64,000 nucleotides of DNA from Rhodovulum sp. PH10 (GCF_000293785.1 NZ_AKZI01000007.1:23321-87320); one strand, 5' to 3'; shown: positions 1-8,606, counted from the first letter of the stretch. Notes: generated from the letters alone by a model not told the origin. Translations and numbers: made by a program.

Positions 1-38
1 ACGGGGTCGTCGTCGACGATGAGTACGCGCTCCGCCAT
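1..38 (-). CDS. Response regulator, N-terminal fragment cut by the window edge
   Basis: Read on the minus strand, an ATG at 38 opens a frame beginning MAERVLIVDDDPV, which runs off the left edge. A hydrophobic strand followed by a run of acidic residues is the first strand and acidic pocket of a two-component receiver (CheY-like) domain. Only 12-13 residues are visible, so the output domain and the partner kinase are unknown. The gene points away from the methyltransferase on the other strand and leaves about 180 bp of shared upstream DNA. Confidence 0.6.
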   Translation of the reverse strand, partial: MAERVLIVDDDP

Positions 39-218
39 CGCGGTTCCGGCCTGGTTACGACTGTCCCGATTTGGAGCATTAGTCCAGATCAGCCTTAACG
101 GGCTGTTACCCCCGGCCGCGTTCGGCATGGGTCTCTCGCGGATCTCGCAGGGGAAGCGTATCTTGCTACCGTCGGAGCACGGCCGGGCCGGCTCCGACCG
201 GGCGATGCGAGGAAAACG

Positions 219-899
219 ATGACGACTGCGCTGGTGATTCTCGTGCTGCTGGCCGTCGCCGGCTGGGTCGGCTGGGGCTTTCTCTCCCGCCGCGCGCTGC
301 TGCCCTGCCCGGCCGCCTTCTCCTTCGTCGTCGAGCGCGACAACCCGCTGGCGAAATTCACCCGCGCCGCGCACGTGGTGGAGCGGCTGGCGCCGAAGCC
401 GGGCGAAACAATCGCCGATATCGGCTGCGGGCCCGGCCGGGTGACGCTGCCGCTCGCCCGCGCGGTCGCCCCCGGCGGCGAGATTTTGGCGATCGACGTG
501 CAGCCGGCGATGCTCGCAAAGCTCGAGGCGAAGGCGGCGCGGGAGGGCGTGGAAAACATCCGCCGGCTCGCCACCGACCTGCGGCAGGCGAAGCTCGAGC
601 CGAACTCGCTCGACGGCGCGGTGATGGTGATGGCGCTCGGCGAGATCCCCGACAACGCCGCCGTGCTGCCGGCGCTCTACGCCGCGCTGAAGCCGGGCGG
701 CCGGCTGGTGATCGCCGAGAGCACCTTCGATCCGCACTATGTCGCAATCCGCCGGCTGCGCGACATGGCGGACGCCGCGGGCTTTTCCGACCGCCGCTGC
801 TTCGGCAACCTGTTCGGCTACAGCCTGCTGCTCGAAAAGCCGGCCGCGACCCGCTCCGCCGAGCTTCCCGAGCCCGGCCCCGGCCCGGCGGCCGCCTGA
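219..899 (+). CDS. Membrane-anchored class I SAM-dependent methyltransferase
   Basis: This 226-residue protein begins with a hydrophobic helix (about residues 4-22) that should anchor it in the inner membrane. A Rossmann-type methyltransferase domain follows. Motif I is DIGCGPG at 67-73, an acidic residue ends strand 2 in AIDVQ at 91-95, and the late LKPGGRLVIAE strand is at 157-167. These are the signatures of S-adenosylmethionine binding. The acceptor substrate cannot be read from the sequence; related small membrane-linked methyltransferases are mostly uncharacterised. The C-terminal tail is Pro/Ala/Glu-rich and probably disordered. The start is the first ATG after an AGGAAAACG ribosome-binding stretch. 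The next gene on this strand is the peptidase, about 100 bp away. Confidence 0.75.
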   Translation: MTTALVILVLLAVAGWVGWGFLSRRALLPCPAAFSFVVERDNPLAKFTRAAHVVERLAPKPGETIADIGCGPGRVTLPLARAVAPGGEILAIDVQPAMLAKLEAKAAREGVENIRRLATDLRQAKLEPNSLDGAVMVMALGEIPDNAAVLPALYAALKPGGRLVIAESTFDPHYVAIRRLRDMADAAGFSDRRCFGNLFGYSLLLEKPAATRSAELPEPGPGPAAA

Positions 900-1000
900 G
901 CCGCGAGCGGCCGAGGGTCGCGCGGCTTTGCCATTCGGCGCCGCGATGCCTACCTTTGGCGGCGAACCCTGGTGGTCATCGCTGCAAAGGACATTTCCGC

Positions 1001-2833
1001 ATGGCCGATTCGCCTGCCCGCACCGCTCCGAAGAAGACCGAGGCCGCGCTCGGTGCGCTGCCCGAATGGAATCTCGCCGACCTCTATCCGGCGATCGATT
1101 CTCCGGAGGTGCGGGGCGACCTCGCGCGGGCGCGTGCCGAGTGCATCGCCTTCGAGGAGAAGTACAAGGGCCGCCTCGCCGAGATGGCCGCCGCCGCCGA
1201 TGCGGGCAAGACGCTCGCCGAGGCGGTCGAGGGGCTCGAGACGCTCGACGACCTGCTCGGCCGGCTGATCTCCTATGCGGGCCTCGTCCACGCCGGCGAC
1301 ACCACCGACCCGGTGCGCGCGAAGTTCTACGGCGACGTGCAGGAGCAGATCACCGCCGCCTCGTCGCATCTCCTGTTCTTCTCGCTCGAGCTGAACCGGA
1401 TCGACGACGCGCTGCTCGAGACCGCGATGGGCGATCCCGCGCTCGGGCATTATCGGCCGTTCATCGAGGACGTGCGCAAGGAGAAGCCGTATCAGCTCGA
1501 GGACCGGGTCGAGCAGCTCTTCCACGAGAAGTCGGTGACCGGCTATGCCGCGTGGAACCGGCTGTTCGACGAGACGGTCGCCGGCCTGCGCTTCAAGGTC
1601 CAGGGCAAGACGCTGCCGCTCGAGCCCGCGCTGACGCTCCTGCAGAGCCCGAACGAGAAGACCCGCGCCGCCGCCGCGGGCGCGCTCGCGGACACCTTCG
1701 GACAGCATCTGCGGACGTTCACGCTGATCCTCAACACGCTCGCCAAGGACAAGGAGATCTCCGACCGCTGGCGCGGATTCGCCGACATCGCCGACTCGCG
1801 CCATCTCGCCAACCGGGTCGAGCGCGAGGTGGTGGAAGCGCTGGTGTCTGCCGTGCGCGCCGCCTATCCGCGGCTGTCGCATCGTTACTATGCCTTGAAG
1901 GCGAGATGGTTCGGCAAGGAGCGGCTGGCGCACTGGGACCGCAACGCGCCGCTGCCCAAGGTGCCGATGCGCACGATCCCCTGGGAGCAGGCGAAATCGT
2001 CGGTGCTGGAGGCGTACGGCGCGTTCTCACCGACGATGGCGGAGATCGCCGAGCGCTTCTTCGAGAACCGCTGGATCGACGCACCGACCCGCCCCGGCAA
2101 GGCGCCCGGCGCCTTCGCGCATCCGACCGTGCCGTCGGCGCACCCCTATGTGCTGGTGAACTATCAGGGCAAGCCGCGCGACGTGATGACGCTCGCCCAC
2201 GAGCTCGGTCACGGCGTGCATCAGGTGCTCGCGGCGAAGAACGGCCCGCTGATGGCGCCGACCCCGCTGACGCTCGCCGAGACCGCCAGCGTCTTCGGCG
2301 AGATGCTGACGTTCCAAAAACTGCTCGCCGCCACCAAGGACCCGAAGCGCCGCCGCGCGATGCTCGCCGGAAAGGTGGAGGACATGCTGAACACGGTGGT
2401 GCGGCAGATCGCGTTCTACACCTTCGAGCGCGACATCCACACCGCCCGCCGCGAGGGCGAGCTGACCGCCGACCGGATCGGCGAGATCTGGATGAAGGTG
2501 CAGAGCGAGAGCCTGGGGCCGGCGATCGAGCTGTCGGCCGGCTACGAGACGTTCTGGACCTATATCGGCCACTTCGTCCACGCACCGTTCTACGTCTACG
2601 CCTATGCCTTCGGCGACTGCTTGGTGAACGCGCTGTACGCGGTCTATCAGAACGCCCACGAAGGGTTTTCCGAGCGCTATCTCGCGATGCTGGCGGCCGG
2701 CGGCACCAAGCCGCATGCCGAGCTTCTGGCCCCGTTCGGCCTCGACGCCCGCGACCCCGGTTTTTGGCAGGGCGGCCTCGGCCTGATCGCAAAAATGATC
2801 GACGAGCTGGAGGCGATGGAGCACTCTCCATGA
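1001..2833 (+). CDS. pepF: M3 family oligoendopeptidase F
   Basis: A 610-residue cytoplasmic zinc metallopeptidase of the M3/oligoendopeptidase F family, which cleaves short peptides released by protein turnover or imported from outside. The zinc site is plain: HELGH at about 400-404, with the third ligand E427 in LAETASVFGE. The N-terminal helical region (WNLADLYPAIDSPEV) and overall length match the roughly 600-residue family. I chose the ATG at 1001 because AAAGGA lies just upstream; an in-frame ATG at 956 adds 15 residues that do not resemble the family. The stop is one base before the next start, so it is probably co-transcribed with the two TIR-domain genes that follow. Confidence 0.9.
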   Translation: MADSPARTAPKKTEAALGALPEWNLADLYPAIDSPEVRGDLARARAECIAFEEKYKGRLAEMAAAADAGKTLAEAVEGLETLDDLLGRLISYAGLVHAGDTTDPVRAKFYGDVQEQITAASSHLLFFSLELNRIDDALLETAMGDPALGHYRPFIEDVRKEKPYQLEDRVEQLFHEKSVTGYAAWNRLFDETVAGLRFKVQGKTLPLEPALTLLQSPNEKTRAAAAGALADTFGQHLRTFTLILNTLAKDKEISDRWRGFADIADSRHLANRVEREVVEALVSAVRAAYPRLSHRYYALKARWFGKERLAHWDRNAPLPKVPMRTIPWEQAKSSVLEAYGAFSPTMAEIAERFFENRWIDAPTRPGKAPGAFAHPTVPSAHPYVLVNYQGKPRDVMTLAHELGHGVHQVLAAKNGPLMAPTPLTLAETASVFGEMLTFQKLLAATKDPKRRRAMLAGKVEDMLNTVVRQIAFYTFERDIHTARREGELTADRIGEIWMKVQSESLGPAIELSAGYETFWTYIGHFVHAPFYVYAYAFGDCLVNALYAVYQNAHEGFSERYLAMLAAGGTKPHAELLAPFGLDARDPGFWQGGLGLIAKMIDELEAMEHSP

Positions 2834-2834
2834 G

Positions 2835-3242
2835 ATGGCTTATCACGTCTTCGTCTCGCACGGCTGGCACGACCGGTGGATCGCGCGGCAGTTCGCCCGC
2901 GCAATCCGTCACGACGCCGGAGCGGAGCCGATCGTCGACATCTTCGACGTCAAGAAAGGGGACCGGATCGACGATCGCATTCGCGAGCTATTGCCGAAAT
3001 GCGAGGAACTCGTCGCGCTGATCACGCCCTGGTCGGTCACGAGGAATTGGGTCTGGAACGAGATCGGCGCGGCATGGATCCTGGACAAGCGGATCGTCGC
3101 CGTCCTGTATGGTGTGACGCTGGCGGAGATCGACGTCGAGAAGGGCGGGCGGGCCTGCCTGACGTCGCGTAACGTGGTGCTCCTGGACGAGTTCGACGAT
3201 TATGTCGCCGAGCTGGCCGAACGGGTGAAGGGAGTGTCGTGA
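2835..3242 (+). CDS. Small stand-alone TIR-domain protein (first of a pair)
   Basis: A 135-residue protein that is essentially one TIR-like domain. It opens with the box-1 strand HVFVSHGWHD (4-13). Later SVTRNWVWNEIGAAW carries the conserved helix with a glutamate (E76) in the place of the NAD-cleaving Glu of enzymatic TIR domains. Bacterial TIR domains are NAD-processing enzymes or protein-interaction modules, often in anti-phage or stress systems; which applies here is not shown. It starts one base after the pepF stop, and a GGAG inside the end of pepF serves as its ribosome-binding site. Its TGA overlaps the ATG of the second TIR gene. No Thoeris ThsA-like or other known defence partner is visible nearby. 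Confidence 0.75.
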   Translation: MAYHVFVSHGWHDRWIARQFARAIRHDAGAEPIVDIFDVKKGDRIDDRIRELLPKCEELVALITPWSVTRNWVWNEIGAAWILDKRIVAVLYGVTLAEIDVEKGGRACLTSRNVVLLDEFDDYVAELAERVKGVS

Positions 3243-3622
3243 TGGGCGCGCATGTCTTCCTGTCCTACGCCTCGGCCGACCGTGCGCTCGCGGACGAGAT
3301 CACCCGGTCTCTCGGGGAAGCCGGCCTGACGGTGACCCGCCCGGACACGATCGCTGCCCCGACCGACGGGCCGAGCCTCGATGCGCTGAAAACCGCCCTG
3401 ACCAATGCCGACGTGATGATCGCGATCGTTCCGCCGACCGGGACGCCGGGCAGCAACAACGTGTCGTTCGAGGTCGGTGCCGCCGATGCGCTCGACAAGC
3501 CGGTGGTGGCCGTCACCAACGACGTGTCGGACGCCATCGATTTCGGCCGTTTTCAGCCGGTGTCGGCCAAAGATCTGCCCGACCTCGTGCGCCACGTCCG
3601 GGCACTGCTGAAGGGGCAGTGA
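3242..3622 (+). CDS. Small stand-alone TIR-domain protein (second of a pair)
   Basis: A 126-residue single-domain TIR protein. The first strand is HVFLSYASADRALADEI (4-20), the classic bacterial TIR box 1. SNNVSFEVGAADAL (71-84) holds a glutamate (E77) at the equivalent position to E76 of its neighbour. The ATG at 3242 overlaps the TGA of the first gene (TGATG), a coupling signal; a GTG three bases earlier is also possible. The two proteins are clearly different in sequence, so this is a pair of distinct TIRs and not a recent duplication. The job is unknown: an NADase pair, a heteromeric signalling module, or regulators of the upstream peptidase are all open. Confidence 0.75.
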   Translation: MGAHVFLSYASADRALADEITRSLGEAGLTVTRPDTIAAPTDGPSLDALKTALTNADVMIAIVPPTGTPGSNNVSFEVGAADALDKPVVAVTNDVSDAIDFGRFQPVSAKDLPDLVRHVRALLKGQ

Positions 3623-3643
3623 GGCCCGGCCGAACCTCCCGCC

Positions 3644-3841
3644 TCACCCCACCGCGGCGGTGGAGGCGGCCAAGGCCTCGAACTCGGCCGGGCCGTAGCA
3701 GCGGCCGTGCGGATCGGTGATCTCGACCTCGACGACGCCCTCGGCCATCAGCTCGTGCGCCTTCTTGACGGCGGCCGTGGCGGTGTCGCGCTTCAGCGAC
3801 AATGCCCCCGCGGTGTCCTTGCCGGTGACGATCCAACCCAT
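3644..3841 (-). CDS. Conserved-looking small hypothetical protein
   Basis: This 65-residue protein begins MGWIVTGKDTAGALSLKRDT and contains KKAHELMAEGVVEVEITDPHGRCY. It has a balanced composition and alternating helix/strand character unlike a high-GC shadow frame, and it lies in otherwise empty DNA, so I accept it as a gene. It has no recognisable motif. It converges on the second TIR gene with 21 bp between the stops. Its function is unknown; a small soluble regulatory or DNA/RNA-associated protein would be a guess only. Confidence 0.6.
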   Translation of the reverse strand: MGWIVTGKDTAGALSLKRDTATAAVKKAHELMAEGVVEVEITDPHGRCYGPAEFEALAASTAAVG

Positions 3842-4338
3842 CGCAGCTCTCCCGCCTTCCCCTCACCGGCCTTTTTCCCTCGAGGGGCGGCCGACCAAAA
3901 ACGCACGATAGCCGATCCGCACCGCCGGGGCGACCCGGACGGCCGCGTATGCCCCCACCCCCGCACCGCGGCGATGCCCTGCGTCCCGCCGTTCGCCCGC
4001 CGCTTTCTCTACAGGCGTGAAAGTGCGCGTCGGGGACCGCCGGTACCGTCGTCTTGTGAGTCGGCAGCAGCCGGCGTAACCTGCGGTCGCAATCGCCGGC
4101 CGAAAGCTCTACCCCAGCGCGCACGCCGTGGCCCGGGCACACCGACCGGACGAACGAGCCGAACGCGCAAGCAGGAGCGGGTCGGCGAAAGCGGGGCAAA
4201 ACGTCGCGAGCCGACGTGTGTCGCGTCGAGGCATCTCGCGCCGATACGGGTCGAGCCGGCGGGAGCCTCGGTGCCACGAGCCGACACCGACACGAGCCGC
4301 GCCGCCGCGAACCGAGCCGACACGAGCCGAGGTGACCC
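3842..4338. other. Gene-free interval with degenerate ACGAGCCG repeats
   Basis: About 500 bp without a convincing gene. The right half is enriched in variants of CACGAGCCGA: exact or near-exact copies lie at 4275-4284, 4291-4300 and 4321-4330, and shorter GAGCCG cores at about 4207, 4253 and 4314. The last copy abuts the GAGGTGA ribosome-binding site of the hydrolase at 4339. Nothing else is recognisable. Confidence 0.5.
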
Positions 4339-5478
4339 ATGGGACCGCCGTTCTCCTCCGCGTTCCTGTTGCCGGTGCTGGCGGCGATGTCCGCCGGCGA
4401 GGCGACCGCCGCCTTTCTGCGCGAGCTCGCCGCCACCTCCGGCACCGCCCGCCGGCCGATGCCGGAGCTGCCCGACTGGGCGAGCCCCAACCGCGTGACG
4501 CTCGACCTGCCGTCGCTGCGGCTGCGTGATTTCTCGCAAGGCGCGTCCGGCCGGCCGACGGTGATTTGTGCGCCTTATGCGCTGCACGCCGGCACCGTCG
4601 CCGATTTCGCCCCGGGCCATAGTCTGGTCCAATCCTTGCGCGGCGCCGGGCGCAAAAACCTGCATGTCGTCGAGTGGCGCTCGGCGACGCCGTCGATGCG
4701 TCTCTTCTCCACCGACACCCTGCTCGCCGACCTCAATGTGGCGATCGACGAATTCGGCGAGCCGGTCGATCTGGTCGGGCTGTGCCAGGGCGGCTGGATG
4801 GCGCTCCTTTACGCGGCCCGCTTCCCCGAAAAGGTGCGGCGGCTGGTGATCGCCGGCGCGCCGCTCGACCTCACGGCCGGCGAGTCCGCGCTGTCGCAGG
4901 TCGCCAGGCGCACCCCGGTCTCGACCTTCGTCGAGCTGTTGCGGCTCGGCGGCGGGCGGTTGCTCGGGCAGATGGTGCTCGGCCTGTGGGGGCCGGCGCC
5001 GACGCCCACCGAGGCGCTGGAGCGCGACCTGCAGCTGCCGCCCGGCGACGAGCCGGTCCCGCTCGCCCCCCTCCTGCTCGCCCCGGAGGCGGAGGCGCTG
5101 CTGCGCCGCTTCCAGGACTGGTACGAGGTCACCGTCGACCTTCCCGGCGTGTACTATCTCGAGGTCGTCGAGTGGCTGTACAAGGAGAACCGCCTCGCCG
5201 AGAGCCGGTTCGTCGCGCTCGGCCGGCGGATCGATCTCGCGGCGGTGCGCCTGCCGGTGCTGCTGCTCGCCGGCGCCGACGACACCGTGGTGGTGCCGGC
5301 GCAAGTCTTCGCGATCGCCGGCAAGCTCGGCACGCCGGCGGAGGATCGCGCCATGCTGGTCGCGCCCGCGAGCCATCTCGGCCTGTTCATGGGACGGCGC
5401 ACGCTCGCCGAGACGTGGCCGCAGGTGACCGCCTGGCTCGACCGGCCGGAGACGCCCGAGACCGCCCCCGCCCCGTGA
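4339..5478 (+). CDS. PHA synthase/depolymerase-like alpha/beta hydrolase with Cys nucleophile
   Basis: A 379-residue alpha/beta-hydrolase protein. The nucleophile elbow is GLCQGGW with C149, the G-x-C-x-G-G lipase-like box of polyhydroxyalkanoate (PHA) synthases and some intracellular PHA depolymerases. The rest of the triad is probably D314 or D315 in AGADDTVV and H346 in ASHLGLF. PHA synthases are usually longer (over 550 residues), so a depolymerase or synthase-like role in PHA granule metabolism is more likely than PhaC itself. Residues 1-24 are hydrophobic and Ala/Gly-rich. The start has a clear GAGGTGA upstream. An ABC1-type kinase gene follows on the same strand 209 bp later. The substrate is inferred only from family resemblance. 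Confidence 0.75.
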   Translation: MGPPFSSAFLLPVLAAMSAGEATAAFLRELAATSGTARRPMPELPDWASPNRVTLDLPSLRLRDFSQGASGRPTVICAPYALHAGTVADFAPGHSLVQSLRGAGRKNLHVVEWRSATPSMRLFSTDTLLADLNVAIDEFGEPVDLVGLCQGGWMALLYAARFPEKVRRLVIAGAPLDLTAGESALSQVARRTPVSTFVELLRLGGGRLLGQMVLGLWGPAPTPTEALERDLQLPPGDEPVPLAPLLLAPEAEALLRRFQDWYEVTVDLPGVYYLEVVEWLYKENRLAESRFVALGRRIDLAAVRLPVLLLAGADDTVVVPAQVFAIAGKLGTPAEDRAMLVAPASHLGLFMGRRTLAETWPQVTAWLDRPETPETAPAP

Positions 5479-5520
5479 CCCGGCCCGGCGGCCCGGGCCT
5501 GTCCCTGGGCCCCTCCCTGG

Positions 5521-5542
5521 GCCTCCCCTCGGCCTCCCCTCG
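5521..5542. repeat. 11-bp tandem duplication after a stop codon
   Basis: GCCTCCCCTCG is repeated twice head to tail just downstream of the hydrolase stop, inside a C-rich low-complexity stretch (5500-5550). It is probably a slippage product. Confidence 0.6.
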
Positions 5543-5687
5543 GCCCGCCCCCCAGGCTCGCCGGGACCGCCCGCACGCCGCGGGGCGCATGCCGCACGTC
5601 GCCGGATGCCCCGATCACGGCTCCGACACTGCGCCACGCACCGGTGGCGGCGGCGAAAAGGCCTTCCTATATCCAGGGCCCCGGTCG

Positions 5688-7076
5688 ATGGATGCCATGG
5701 ACGATCTCGAGAAAAACCGTTTCACCGCCCGAGCCCGCCGCTATGCGCGGGTCGGCGCCAATGTGGGCGGCGTCGCCGCCCGGATGGCCGCGACGCGCCT
5801 GATGGGCGCGAGCGACCGCGAGGCGAGCGCGGTCGAGCTCGCCGCCGCCCTCGGCAATCTCAAGGGCCCGATCATGAAGGTCGCCCAGCTGATGGCGACC
5901 ATCCCGGACCTCTTGCCGCCCGAATACACCGCCGAGCTCGCCAAGCTGCAGAACGAGGCTCCGCCGATGGGCTGGGCGTTCGTCAAGCGGCGCATGCAGG
6001 CCGAGCTCGGCGCCGCGTGGGAGCAAAAATTCGCGAGCTTCGAGCACCATCCGGCCGCCGCCGCCTCGCTCGGCCAGGTGCATCGTGCGAAAGCCCATTC
6101 CGGCGCGGCGCTGGCCTGCAAGCTCCAATATGCCGACATGCAGTCGGCGGTGGAGGCCGACCTGCAGCAGCTCGGCTGGCTGTTCGCGATCCACCGGCGG
6201 ATGGACCCGGCGATCGACACCAGCGAGATGCTGAAGGAGATCGCGTCGCGGGTGCGCGAGGAGCTGGACTACGAGCGCGAGGCCAAGCACGTCGCGCTCT
6301 ACCGGACCGTGCTCGCCGACGCGCCCGAGATCCGCGTGCCGAACGTGTGGCCGGAGCTGTCGACCAAGCGGCTGATCACGCTCGACTGGCTCGAGGGGCG
6401 CAAGCTGCTCGAGTTCAAGAGCGCCGACATCGAGGTGCGCAACCGCCTCACCGCCGCGCTCTACCGCGCCTGGTGGTACCCGTTCAGCCGGTTCGGCGTG
6501 ATCCACGGCGACCCGCATCTCGGCAACTACACCGCGTTCGCGGGCGACGACGGGGCGCCGGCCGGCATCAATTTGCTCGATTACGGCTGCATCCGCATCT
6601 TCCCGCCGGGCTTCGTCAGCGGCGTGGTCGACCTCTATCACGGCCTCCTGAAGAACGACCGCGACCTGATCGTCCAGGGCTACGAGGCGTGGGGCTTTCG
6701 CGGGCTCACCAACGAGCTGATCGACGTCCTGAACATCTGGGCGCGGTTCATCTTCGGTCCGGTGATGGAGGACCGCGTGCGCACCATCGCCGACGGGGTG
6801 AAGCCGGCCGAGTACGGCCGCCGCGAGGCGTTCGTGGTGCATCAGGCGCTGAAGGAGAAGGGCCCGGTCACGATCCCGCAGGAGTTCGTGTTCATGGACC
6901 GGGCGGCGATCGGCCTCGGCGGGGTGTTTTTGCACCTCCAGGCCAAGCTCAACTTCCACAATTTGTTCAACGAGGCGATCGAGCACTTCGCGGTCGAGGA
7001 GCTGGCCGAGCGCCAGCGGGCGGCACTCGCCGGTGTCGGCCTCAAGCCGCCGGTGCCTTCGGTGCGGCAATCGTGA
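5688..7076 (+). CDS. ABC1/AarF (UbiB-like) atypical kinase family protein
   Basis: A 462-residue member of the ABC1/AarF/UbiB atypical kinase family, linked in known members to ubiquinone biosynthesis or lipid homeostasis. Visible motifs include LKGPIMKVAQ near the N-terminus (the family KxGQ motif with Ala for Gly), AAAASLGQVHRA (the Ala-rich loop), a catalytic-core Lys in ALACKLQY, REELDYEREA, IHGDPHLGNY (H273, D275) and the metal-binding LLDYG (D298). UbiB proper ends in two membrane helices, which are absent here, so this is a soluble paralogue and not clearly UbiB. The ATG at 5688 is used; an ATG three codons later (5697) is equally good. It follows the PHA-like hydrolase, suggesting but not proving a lipid-related link. 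Confidence 0.8.
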   Translation: MDAMDDLEKNRFTARARRYARVGANVGGVAARMAATRLMGASDREASAVELAAALGNLKGPIMKVAQLMATIPDLLPPEYTAELAKLQNEAPPMGWAFVKRRMQAELGAAWEQKFASFEHHPAAAASLGQVHRAKAHSGAALACKLQYADMQSAVEADLQQLGWLFAIHRRMDPAIDTSEMLKEIASRVREELDYEREAKHVALYRTVLADAPEIRVPNVWPELSTKRLITLDWLEGRKLLEFKSADIEVRNRLTAALYRAWWYPFSRFGVIHGDPHLGNYTAFAGDDGAPAGINLLDYGCIRIFPPGFVSGVVDLYHGLLKNDRDLIVQGYEAWGFRGLTNELIDVLNIWARFIFGPVMEDRVRTIADGVKPAEYGRREAFVVHQALKEKGPVTIPQEFVFMDRAAIGLGGVFLHLQAKLNFHNLFNEAIEHFAVEELAERQRAALAGVGLKPPVPSVRQS

Positions 7077-7179
7077 GCGCAGCCGGGCCGGGCGCCGTAC
7101 GGGTACCCGGACCACCGGCAGCCGGATAAGCAATCCCCCGCCTTGTACCTGTAGTGCCGGAGACATAGCATCGCCGGCC

Positions 7180-7785
7180 ATGGCCGATCTTCTCGCTCCG
7201 ACAGCCGCCCGTGCCGCGCCCGATCCGGTGGTCGCCGCGCCGGCTGAGCCGCCGGCTCCCGTGGCCGCCCTGAGCGGCGCCACGACGGCCGAGATCCAGC
7301 GCGTGCTCGCCGCCTTCGCCGAGCGGCGCCGCCGCGAAGGCTTTCGGATCGCCGGCGTGGTGGAGGAATCGGAAGGCTGCGCGGAAGGCTGCGAACGCCT
7401 GACGCTGCGCTGCCTCACCACCGGCGAGCGGGTGTCGATCAGCCAGAATCTCGGCCGAGAATCGACCGCCTGCAATCTCGATTCCTCCGGCCTCGCCGCC
7501 GCCTGCGGGCTGGTGCAAGCCGCGATCGCGGCGGGCGCCGATCTCGTGATCCTCTCGAAGTTCGGAAAGATCGAGGCGGACCGCCACGGCCTCACCGAGG
7601 CGTTTCAGGCGGCAATCGCCGCCGAGCTGCCGGTGGTGACCTCGGTCGCCCCCACGCTCGCCGAGCCGTGGGACGCCTTTGCCGGGCCGCTCGCGGTGGC
7701 GGTTTCGGCCGACGACGCCGCGCTCGAGGCGTGGTGGGACGCGCTTCGCGCCGCCGCGGGCTCGCCCCCGCCCGCGGTCGTCTGA
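7180..7785 (+). CDS. DUF2478 protein (molybdenum-associated, THEP1-like)
   Basis: A 201-residue protein with the core of DUF2478: GFRIAGVVEESEG, SISQNLGRESTACNLDSSGLAAA and DLVILSKFGKIEADRHGL. This family resembles nucleoside-triphosphatase/THEP1-like proteins and in many proteobacteria sits beside molybdate-uptake genes; its biochemistry is unknown. The first 35 residues are a Pro/Ala-rich leader. The gene converges on the ABC transporter operon, with both stops inside a 15-bp tandem duplication. Together with the molbindin, ModD and ModE genes that follow, the context supports a role in molybdenum handling. The assignment rests on motif memory, not a profile search. Confidence 0.7.
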   Translation: MADLLAPTAARAAPDPVVAAPAEPPAPVAALSGATTAEIQRVLAAFAERRRREGFRIAGVVEESEGCAEGCERLTLRCLTTGERVSISQNLGRESTACNLDSSGLAAACGLVQAAIAAGADLVILSKFGKIEADRHGLTEAFQAAIAAELPVVTSVAPTLAEPWDAFAGPLAVAVSADDAALEAWWDALRAAAGSPPPAVV

Positions 7786-7806
7786 CCGATCGTCGTCTGA
7801 CCGATC
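7777..7806. repeat. Perfect 15-bp tandem duplication spanning two stops
   Basis: GTCGTCTGACCGATC occurs at 7777-7791 and again at 7792-7806 with no gap. The first copy carries the TGA of the DUF2478 gene and the second holds a spare in-frame-like copy of it plus most of the stop of the convergent ATPase gene. A comparable 15-bp duplication lies at 43688-43717. Confidence 0.9.
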
Positions 7807-8605
7807 ACCCGGCTGCGCCCGACACGCAGTCCGGCACCGCCGGCATCTCCGCATACCCCTCTTCCACCGGCGTCGCCGCCGGCGGGCGGCCGGAAAGCAT
7901 CAGCGCGCCGCTCACCTCCGGACGATCGAGCAGCGCCGCCGCGGCCATGTGGATTCTTGCCGGATCGACGACCGGCACGGTGCGCGCCTCGTGGACGATC
8001 TTTGCCGGACGCGGCGACAGCACCACCAGGCGATCGGCGAGCCGCACCGCCTCGGTCACGTCGTGGGTGACGAACAGCACGGCGCGCCGCGTGCTCTCGA
8101 CCGTCTCGCGCACGAGGTCCTGAAGATCGCGGCGAAGCCCGATGTCGAGCGCGGCGAACGGCTCGTCCATCAGCACGAGGTCGGGCTCGACCACGAGCGC
8201 GCGGGCGATCGCCACCCGGCTCTGCATGCCGCCCGACAGCGCGAGGGGCCGCTTCTCCATGTCCGCCGCCGCAAAGCCGAAGCGCGCGAGCAGCGCTTTT
8301 GCGCACGCGTCCCGCTCGGCCGGGGGCACCCCACGGGCGGCGAGCGCGAAGGCGACGTTCTCACGGGCACTCGACCAGGGCAGCAAGCGCGGCTCCTGAA
8401 ACACCACGGCGGTGCGTGAAAAACCGTTGGCGACCCGCCCGGCATCCGGCCGCAACAGCCCGGCGGCGAGCCGCAGCAGCGTGGTCTTGCCGCAGCCGGA
8501 GCGGCCGAGCAGCACCACCACCTCGCCCGGCAAAACCTCGAGCGAGAAATTTTTCAGCACCGGCCCGTCGCCGAAGCCGAGCGAGATCTTGTCGAAGCGC
8601 AGCAT
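7805..8605 (-). CDS. NitT/TauT-type ABC transporter ATPase
   Basis: A 266-residue ATP-binding subunit of the nitrate/sulfonate/taurine (SsuB/TauB) class. Walker A is GRSGCGKTT (34-42), the Q-loop FQEPRLLPW starts at 69, the signature LSGGM is at 123-127 and Walker B LVLMDEP (143-149) holds the catalytic Glu; the switch His follows in VTHD. The ATG at 8605 is chosen because the permease stop lies just before it (one base between), as in coupled operons; a longer frame upstream merely shadows the permease. It is the last gene of substrate-binding protein - permease - ATPase. The C-terminal 40 residues are an unusual Pro/Ala-rich tail. Confidence 0.88.
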   Translation of the reverse strand: MLRFDKISLGFGDGPVLKNFSLEVLPGEVVVLLGRSGCGKTTLLRLAAGLLRPDAGRVANGFSRTAVVFQEPRLLPWSSARENVAFALAARGVPPAERDACAKALLARFGFAAADMEKRPLALSGGMQSRVAIARALVVEPDLVLMDEPFAALDIGLRRDLQDLVRETVESTRRAVLFVTHDVTEAVRLADRLVVLSPRPAKIVHEARTVPVVDPARIHMAAAALLDRPEVSGALMLSGRPPAATPVEEGYAEMPAVPDCVSGAAG

Positions 8606-8606
8606 C

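Noticed and set aside
2835..3622. Thoeris defence system
   Set aside because: TIR genes are present but no ThsA-like SIR2/SLOG effector lies nearby, so the known system is not supported.
4009..5637. Long open frame on the minus strand opposite the PHA-like hydrolase
   Set aside because: Arg/Pro/Gly-rich with no recognisable domain; it mirrors a convincing gene with a catalytic triad. Long antisense frames are expected at this GC content.
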